Shown here in pieces: positions 59,327 through 64,000 of a stretch of 64,000 bases of DNA. The notes beneath the pieces are model-generated. The model worked only from the letters and a program-made list of their open reading frames with translations. It was not told the origin of the DNA and did not search any database. The stretch is from Streptomyces filamentosus (lineage in GTDB: Bacteria > Actinomycetota > Actinomycetes > Streptomycetales > Streptomycetaceae), in contig NZ_BNBE01000004.1 in NCBI RefSeq assembly GCF_014654895.1, forward strand, positions 372,001 to 436,000, given 5' to 3'. Position 1 is the stretch's first letter. Each line of letters opens with the position of its first letter. The position numbers and the translations under genes were made by a program.

Positions 59327-59375
59327 CGCCCTTCCGTCCGGCGGGCCGTCCGGCGGCTCTCCGGACGGAAGGGCG
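59327..59375. repeat. Inverted repeat between divergent genes
   Basis: CGCCCTTCCGTCCGG (59327-59341) and its perfect complement (59361-59375), 15-bp arms, 19-nt loop. Further CTCTTCC(G/A)TCCG direct copies lie just before it. Located between the TPR and ThrE genes. Confidence 0.75.
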
Positions 59376-59447
59376 GGGGCGGGCGCGGGGGCTGACGGCC
59401 CGTCGCTCGCGCCCTGTCCGGTACGCATCCCCTGTTAACGTTCAGAA

Positions 59448-60893
59448 ATGCGCGCTTTGTCCCGATTCGATGTGCGGGGGCTCGCTCGGCGGGCGGCCGC
59501 GCTGCGCCCCCGGCGGCGCACCGGCACCGTCACCCTGCCGGAGGACGAGAACGCGGGCCGGGAACGGCTCCGGGAGCTCGCCTCGCTCCTCTGCGAGCTG
59601 GGCTCCGACCTGCTGCGGGCGGCGGAACGCAGTGCGGAGGTCGAGCGGACCCTGCACGACGTCGCCGCCCGCTACGGCACCCGGGCCCGCTGCTTCGTCG
59701 TCCCCACCGGCCTCTTCGTCCGGGTCGGCGGCGGACCCGACGGCCGCGGCGGGGAGCTGGACTTCACCCCGGTCGACGGGCCCGACCTGCGCCTGGACCA
59801 GGTGGAGGCGCTCCAGGCCCTGGTCACCCGGATGCGGGCCGAGGCGGTGCCCTTCGACGAGGTGCGCCGCGCCCTGCGGGAGAACCGGGAGCGGCCGGAA
59901 CGCTTCAGTCCGGCGGCCACCGTCCTCGGTTACGTCCTGCTGACGGTCGGCCTCGGCACCATGCGGCACGCGACCGTCCCGGCCGTCGCCGGGTACGCGG
60001 TGCTGGGCGCCGGGGTCGGTCTGCTGCGGCTGTTCGGCGACCGGCTGCCCTCGGCCCGCACCGCCCTGCCGGTGGTCACGGCCATCCTCGTCACCGCCAC
60101 CGCGCTGCGCTGGGCCGGGCCGCTCCTCCACGAGAACCCCGCCGTGCTCTACATCCCGCCCCTCATCGCCTTCCTGCCCGGCGCCGCGCTCACCCTCGGC
60201 GCGATCGAACTCGCCACCGGGGCCGCGCTGTCGGGGCTGTCGCGGCTGGCCGGCGCGCTGACCGTGCTGCTGCTGCTCTCGCTCGGCATCCTGGTCGGCT
60301 CCGAACTGCTGCGGGCCCACCCCTCGGGGGGTAAGGCCGCCGAACCGCTCGGCGCGTGGGCGCCCTGGGCCGGGGTGCTGCTGCTCGGCTTCGGCTTCCT
60401 GCTGTACTTCTCCGCCCCGCCCCGGGTCACCGGCTGGCTGCTCGGCGCGCTCCTCGCCGAACGCCTCGTGCAGTCGACCGCCTCCGAACTGGCGGGGGCG
60501 ACCTTCGGGGCCTTCGCCGCCGGGGCGCTCCTGCCCCCGATGGCGAGCTGGATCGAGAAGCGTTCCCGCACCCCCGACCAGGTGGTCTTCCTGCCCTGCT
60601 TCTGGCTGCTGGTCCCCGGCGCGATCGGGCTCACCAGCGTCTCGGAGATCATCGTGGAGAAGGACACCGACGGCGGCCTGGAGAGCCTCGTCGGCACGGT
60701 GATCACGGTCGCCGCCATCGCCCTCGGTGTGCTCGTGGGCGCCGGGCTCCAGCGCCGCCCCCGGATGCTGCTCGGCGAACCGGTCCCCAGCACCCCGGAC
60801 ACGCCCTCCGCCGGACCGGAGGAACAGACGGACCCGGCGGACCCGGTGGACCCGATGGGCCCGGCGGTCGGGGAGCCGCCCGTCAGGACCTGA
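59448..60893 (+). CDS. thrE: Threonine/serine exporter family protein (ThrE)
   Basis: 481 residues; TAACGT lies exactly 6 nt before the ATG (leaderless). The cytoplasmic head (residues 1-165, ending near LRENRERPERFSP) contains the hydrolase-like ThrE domain (LASLLCELGSDLLRAAERSAEVERT; YGTRARCFVVPTGLFVRVG). Ten hydrophobic segments follow (e.g. AVLGAGVGLLRLF; LIAFLPGAALTLGAIEL; PCFWLLVPGAIGLTSV), then an acidic Pro-rich tail. It exports threonine and serine, and related small molecules, in Corynebacterium; here by family resemblance. Confidence 0.9.
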   Translation: MRALSRFDVRGLARRAAALRPRRRTGTVTLPEDENAGRERLRELASLLCELGSDLLRAAERSAEVERTLHDVAARYGTRARCFVVPTGLFVRVGGGPDGRGGELDFTPVDGPDLRLDQVEALQALVTRMRAEAVPFDEVRRALRENRERPERFSPAATVLGYVLLTVGLGTMRHATVPAVAGYAVLGAGVGLLRLFGDRLPSARTALPVVTAILVTATALRWAGPLLHENPAVLYIPPLIAFLPGAALTLGAIELATGAALSGLSRLAGALTVLLLLSLGILVGSELLRAHPSGGKAAEPLGAWAPWAGVLLLGFGFLLYFSAPPRVTGWLLGALLAERLVQSTASELAGATFGAFAAGALLPPMASWIEKRSRTPDQVVFLPCFWLLVPGAIGLTSVSEIIVEKDTDGGLESLVGTVITVAAIALGVLVGAGLQRRPRMLLGEPVPSTPDTPSAGPEEQTDPADPVDPMGPAVGEPPVRT

Positions 60894-60923
60894 GCGCCGT
60901 CCCGGCGGGCGGCTACCGCCGGC

Positions 60924-62276
60924 TCAGAGCGCGGGGGCGAGCGGACCCGCGGCCGCGCGGGCCGGGACCGTGCCGGTGCCGACGGCGCTGCCGCGCAGCC
61001 ACGCGGACCAGTCCAGGTTCCAGTCGCCGTAGCCGTTGCCGAACGGGGCCATCGGCTCCCCGTACCCGTTGACGACCCGGACGAGGTCGCCCTCCCGGAG
61101 CGTGCGGAAGAGCCAGCGGGCGGCCTCGGTGGACATGCCCGTGCAGCCGTGGCTCACGTCCTCGCTGCCCTGGGCGTCCAGCGACCAGGGGGCCGCGTGC
61201 AGGTACTCGCCGCTCCACGTCACCCGAGTGGCCCAGCGGACCTTGAGGTCGTAGAACTCCCGGCTGCCGCGCGCGATCCCGATGGAGTCGCCGCGCATCC
61301 GGACCACGGCCTCCTTGCCGAGGACCACCTTGGTGCCGACCCGGGTGCGGAAGCCCGGCTTGCCGGTGGTGACGGGGACGACCCGGAGCAGCCGGCCGTC
61401 GCGGTGGACCCGCATCTCGTGGGCGGCGACGTCGGTGACGGCCTCGACCCGCGCCCCGGTGGAGAAGGCGAGCGGGCGCGAACGGCCGCCGAGGAGGCGG
61501 TCCGTGACGCGGACCCCGTCGAGCTCGGAGCGGACCTCGACGGTGGCGCGGGGCGGCCAGTAGGCGCGCGGCCGGTAGTGCAGGGTGTCGGCGTCCACCC
61601 AGTGCCAGGCGCCCTCGGCGCGGGGCTCGCTGCGGACGCGCAGGGCGCCCTCCACCACGCGGCGGGCGGCGGGGTCGGCGGCCGGGACGGGGTGGCTGAG
61701 CTCCGCCGTGACCGGCTGCCCCACCCCGTACGTCCGTCTCCTGCCGTCCCCGTCGCCCCCGCCGGGGCCGAAGGCGACGGTCAGCCGCTCCCCCGCCGGG
61801 GCCTTCGCGGTGCGGAGGGCGAGCCGGACCACCCGGCGGCGCGGGCCGTCCGGGCCGGGCTCCTCCAGGACGATCCGGGCCGTGTACGTGCCTCCGGCGG
61901 GCAGCGCCGCGTCGCTGGTCCAGCGGGCGCCGGCGGCGTCGAGGCGCCCGGCGATCCACCGTCCCCGCCCGTCGCCGACGGTGACGTCGCTCAACCGCCC
62001 GGGGGTGCGCAGGGCCAGGTCGACGGGGCCGGTGGCGGCCGGGAGGGCGACGGCGGCGGGGGCGTCCAGGTGCACGGTGGTGCGGGGCACCCGGCAGAGG
62101 CCGCCCGCTCCGGCGCAGGCGCCGACCGTGACGACGGCCGCGCCCTGGGCGGGTGCGGCGCCCGCGCGGCCGGCCGGCGGGGGCTGCGCCGCGGCGGTGG
62201 TGACGAGTACGGCCCCGACGGCGAGGGAGAGCGCTCCCCACCCCTGTACGTATCGGCGTGACGGCACGTCGGACAC
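60924..62276 (-). CDS. L,D-transpeptidase
   Basis: 450 residues. Signal-type N-terminus (residues about 10-32, hydrophobic), two Ig-like/LdtMt2-type beta domains (about 65-265) and the YkuD catalytic domain (about 270-430) with catalytic Cys378 in EDVSHGCTGMS and HG, YLHAAPWS, GDLVRVVNG. It makes 3-3 peptidoglycan cross-links outside the membrane, as in mycobacterial LdtMt2-like enzymes. Extra Pro/Ala C-terminal tail of about 20 residues. Convergent with thrE. Confidence 0.94.
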   Translation of the reverse strand: MSDVPSRRYVQGWGALSLAVGAVLVTTAAAQPPPAGRAGAAPAQGAAVVTVGACAGAGGLCRVPRTTVHLDAPAAVALPAATGPVDLALRTPGRLSDVTVGDGRGRWIAGRLDAAGARWTSDAALPAGGTYTARIVLEEPGPDGPRRRVVRLALRTAKAPAGERLTVAFGPGGGDGDGRRRTYGVGQPVTAELSHPVPAADPAARRVVEGALRVRSEPRAEGAWHWVDADTLHYRPRAYWPPRATVEVRSELDGVRVTDRLLGGRSRPLAFSTGARVEAVTDVAAHEMRVHRDGRLLRVVPVTTGKPGFRTRVGTKVVLGKEAVVRMRGDSIGIARGSREFYDLKVRWATRVTWSGEYLHAAPWSLDAQGSEDVSHGCTGMSTEAARWLFRTLREGDLVRVVNGYGEPMAPFGNGYGDWNLDWSAWLRGSAVGTGTVPARAAAGPLAPAL

Positions 62277-62413
62277 CCTCCCCTTTCGTCGCTGACCGGT
62301 CGGAAGGCCGGCGGACGGGCGCCGACCCGAGCATCAGAACCGACGAGAGGAGAAAAAGATGATCAAGGGCGCGGGCGTGGCGGACCTGAGGTCCGGGAGA
62401 CGACCCGAATGGG

Positions 62414-62902
62414 TCAACGGGGCGGTTCCGGAAGCTCCTCGCCGGTCTCCAGCAGCGACTTCAGGCTGGAGACGATCGCGGGCCAGCCCTCCCCGACGAG
62501 CCGCCGCACGATGCCGTCCGCCTCCAGGCCGGCGTGGGCGACGGTCAGCCGGACCGTGGCGTCGCCGGAGGGTTCGAGGGTGAAGGTGACCGTGGACCTG
62601 CGCTCGCGGGAGAGGAGCCCGTACACCTCGTCGTCCAGGCCGACCGCCTTCGCCCATTCGGGGGTGAAGGTGTGCCAGGTGTAGGAGAGCAGGCGCCCCG
62701 GGACCGCCTCGACGACGACCTGTTCGGGGTCGGCGGTGCGGCGGCCGCCCTCGTCCCAGACCATCGGCGCGCCGGGGACCCACTCCGTCTCGAAGGCCAC
62801 GCCCCAGTAGCGCCGGGTCAGTTCCGGCTCCGTCAGCGCCTTCCACAGGTCGTCCGGGGTGGTCCTGATGTAGCTGGTGTAGGCGTACGCGTCGGTGTCC
62901 AT
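62414..62902 (-). CDS. SRPBCC (AHSA1-like) family protein
   Basis: 162 residues, AGGAG before the ATG at 62902. Helix-grip fold of the START/Bet v1 superfamily: YIRTTPDDLWKALTEPELTRRYW, GAPMVWDEGG, VEAVPGRLLSYTWHTFTPEW, STVTFTLEPSGDATVRLTVAH, EGWPAIVSSLKSLLETG. Binds an unknown hydrophobic ligand; some relatives modulate Hsp90 or aromatase/cyclase-like chemistry. Commonly sits next to ArsR-type regulators, but here a PadR regulator is divergent from it. Confidence 0.9.
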   Translation of the reverse strand: MDTDAYAYTSYIRTTPDDLWKALTEPELTRRYWGVAFETEWVPGAPMVWDEGGRRTADPEQVVVEAVPGRLLSYTWHTFTPEWAKAVGLDDEVYGLLSRERRSTVTFTLEPSGDATVRLTVAHAGLEADGIVRRLVGEGWPAIVSSLKSLLETGEELPEPPR

Positions 62903-63022
62903 GGCGCTGCTCTCGCTCCTCCGGCCCCCGGTCGGCTCCCCGTGGTGTCTGGTGGTCCACCAGCCTAGGCAGAGCGCGGGGCCGCTGCCAGGCAGGCCGT
63001 ACGGGGCCGGAGCCCCGGCCCC

Positions 63023-63078
63023 GTCGAAGTCGTACAGGTGCGGTCGAAGTTGAATAGGTGCGGAGGAAACTATTCAAC
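63023..63078. promoter_or_regulatory. PadR operator and tandem duplication
   Basis: GTTGAATAG-N12-CTATTCAAC (63049-63078), perfect 9-bp arms; it overlaps a 20-bp tandem duplication (63023-63042 and 63043-63062, three mismatches). The TAGCGT -10 box of the PadR gene follows at 63086-63091. Confidence 0.65.
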
Positions 63079-63097
63079 GGGCTGCTAGCGTGTCCGG

Positions 63098-63697
63098 ATG
63101 TCCCTCAAGCACGCCGTCCTCGCAGCTCTCCTGGAGGGCGAGGCATCCGGATACGACCTCGCCAAGATCTTCGACGTGTCCGTCGCCAATTTCTGGGCCG
63201 CCACCCCCCAGCAGCTCTACCGCGAGCTCGACCGGCTCTCGGCGGCCGGGCTGATCACCGCGCGGGTGGTCGAGCAGGAAAGGCGCCCGAACAAGCGGAT
63301 GTTCAGCCTCACTCCGGAGGGGCGCCGGGACCTCGACTCCTTCACCTCCGTGGCACCGCGGCCGACCGCGGTGCGCGACGAGCTGATGGTGCAGGTGCAG
63401 GCGTGCGACGGCGGGGACACCGAGGCCGTACGGGGCTTCGTGGCACGTCACATGGAAGCCTCGCGGGACAAGCTCGCGCGGTACGGGCGGCTGCGGGAGT
63501 GGCTGCTCGGCGGCCGGGACGAGGAGACCTACCTGCGCGAGGCCGACCGCGTGGGACCGTATCTGACGCTGCTGCGCGGCCGGCTGATGGAGGAGGAGAA
63601 CCTCCGCTGGGGCGAGCGGGTGCTCGCGGTACTGGACGCCCGGATCGCCGCGGGACGGGGCGGCAGCGGGGTGACGCGGACTCCTACCCTGCGGTAG
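63098..63697 (+). CDS. PadR family transcriptional regulator
   Basis: 199 residues; TAGCGT lies exactly 6 nt upstream of the ATG (leaderless). Winged helix: MSLKHAVLAALLEGEASGYD, FWAATPQQLYRELDRLSAAGLI, with the family's tail helices (VRGFVARHMEASRDKLARYG; RLREWLLGGRDEETYLREAD). Probably binds the 9-bp inverted repeat in front of its own start and may also control the divergent SRPBCC gene. Confidence 0.92.
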   Translation: MSLKHAVLAALLEGEASGYDLAKIFDVSVANFWAATPQQLYRELDRLSAAGLITARVVEQERRPNKRMFSLTPEGRRDLDSFTSVAPRPTAVRDELMVQVQACDGGDTEAVRGFVARHMEASRDKLARYGRLREWLLGGRDEETYLREADRVGPYLTLLRGRLMEEENLRWGERVLAVLDARIAAGRGGSGVTRTPTLR

Positions 63698-63784
63698 AAC
63701 TCTCGGGTAGCCCTCGGGAAGGCCGGCGGGCGCGGGAAGGGCGGACGCCGGGGAACGGCGCGCCCGGCGAAGGGGCGGACCTCC

Positions 63785-64000
63785 ATGAACGTCGGTGACC
63801 TCGTCGAGGACTTCACCCTTCCGGACGAAACCGGTGCCTCGCGCTCCCTCGGCGGACTGCTGGCCGAGGGGCCGGTCGTCCTCTTCTTCTACCCGGCGGC
63901 GATGACGCCCGGCTGCACCGCCGAGGCCTGCCACTTCCGCGACCTGGCCGCCGAGTTCCGCGCCGCGGGCGCGCTGCCCGTGGGGGTGAGCGGGGACGCG
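63785..64000 (+). CDS. Bcp-type peroxiredoxin (cut by window edge)
   Basis: First 72 codons of a thiol peroxidase from the ATG at 63785 (AAGGGG upstream). VGDLVEDFTLPDETG, VVLFFYPAAMTPGCTAEACH with the peroxidatic Cys44 and a likely resolving Cys49 five residues later, as in bacterioferritin comigratory protein (PrxQ). It reduces hydroperoxides in the cytoplasm with thioredoxin. C-terminal part lies beyond the edge. Confidence 0.88.
   Translation, partial: MNVGDLVEDFTLPDETGASRSLGGLLAEGPVVLFFYPAAMTPGCTAEACHFRDLAAEFRAAGALPVGVSGDA

Overview
This window is chromosomal DNA from a high-GC actinomycete, almost certainly a Streptomyces. Third codon positions are nearly always G or C, GTG starts are common, many proteins are secreted, and there are several SpoIIE-type phosphatases, a Fur-type regulator divergent from katG, a c-di-AMP riboswitch in front of a LysM hydrolase and a Mn riboswitch in front of a TMEM165-type transporter. 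I see no tRNA, rRNA, CRISPR array, phage genes or insertion sequence. Both ends cut a gene: an ABC permease on the left and a peroxiredoxin on the right. || Layout. 0-11.6 kb looks like a polysaccharide-use and plant/fungus-interaction patch. It holds a sugar ABC permease and lipoprotein divergent from a ROK regulator, a secreted NLP (NPP1) protein, a membrane-anchored EEP-family enzyme, a PhzF-like protein, and a two-gene operon for a secreted GH30 glucanase and a multidomain GH3 beta-glucosidase. 11.7-20 kb holds an ArgG of the long E. coli type with ARG boxes over its promoter, a small secreted protein, a decayed GlxA-type regulator fragment, gap, a complete GlxA/AraC regulator, a block of CCACGCG palindromes, a zinc alcohol dehydrogenase and a C45 acyltransferase-like hydrolase. 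20-25 kb holds the peroxide module (Fur-type repressor and katG), then a response regulator with a degenerate receiver, a GT2 glycosyltransferase and a tiny LAXTG-like membrane protein. 25-31 kb holds an SDR enzyme, a class II aldolase plus SIS isomerase operon divergent from a DeoR regulator, and a Tat-exported phospholipase C. || 31.5-41 kb holds the c-di-AMP riboswitch with its LysM hydrolase, a phosphoribosyltransferase/hydrolase fusion beside a universal stress protein, an alpha/beta hydrolase, a large GAF/PAS/SpoIIE phosphatase, rpmE2, a cyclophilin, a small secreted peptide and a Nudix hydrolase. 41-50 kb holds a NarL-type two-component pair divergent from a two-gene ABC exporter, a YihY-type membrane protein, an HxlR regulator divergent from a thioesterase, a luciferase-domain protein, a nucleosidase and a secreted lipase-like hydrolase with a decayed protein fragment upstream. 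50-64 kb holds a membrane SpoIIE phosphatase, a TetR/MFS drug-efflux operon, the Mn riboswitch and transporter, a second GlxA regulator divergent from a cupin, a hemerythrin protein, an M20 amidohydrolase, a cupin, a TPR protein, a ThrE exporter, an L,D-transpeptidase, an SRPBCC protein, a PadR regulator and the start of a Bcp-type peroxiredoxin. || Working together: the clearest units are the GH30-GH3 pair (glucan cleavage to glucose, perhaps fed to the ABC importer and ROK regulator), CatR/KatG, the SIS/aldolase/DeoR amino-sugar unit, HK-RR with the ABC exporter, TetR-MFS, and two riboswitch-controlled genes. Several genes carry a TANNNT-like box exactly 6 nt before the start codon, which suggests leaderless transcripts.
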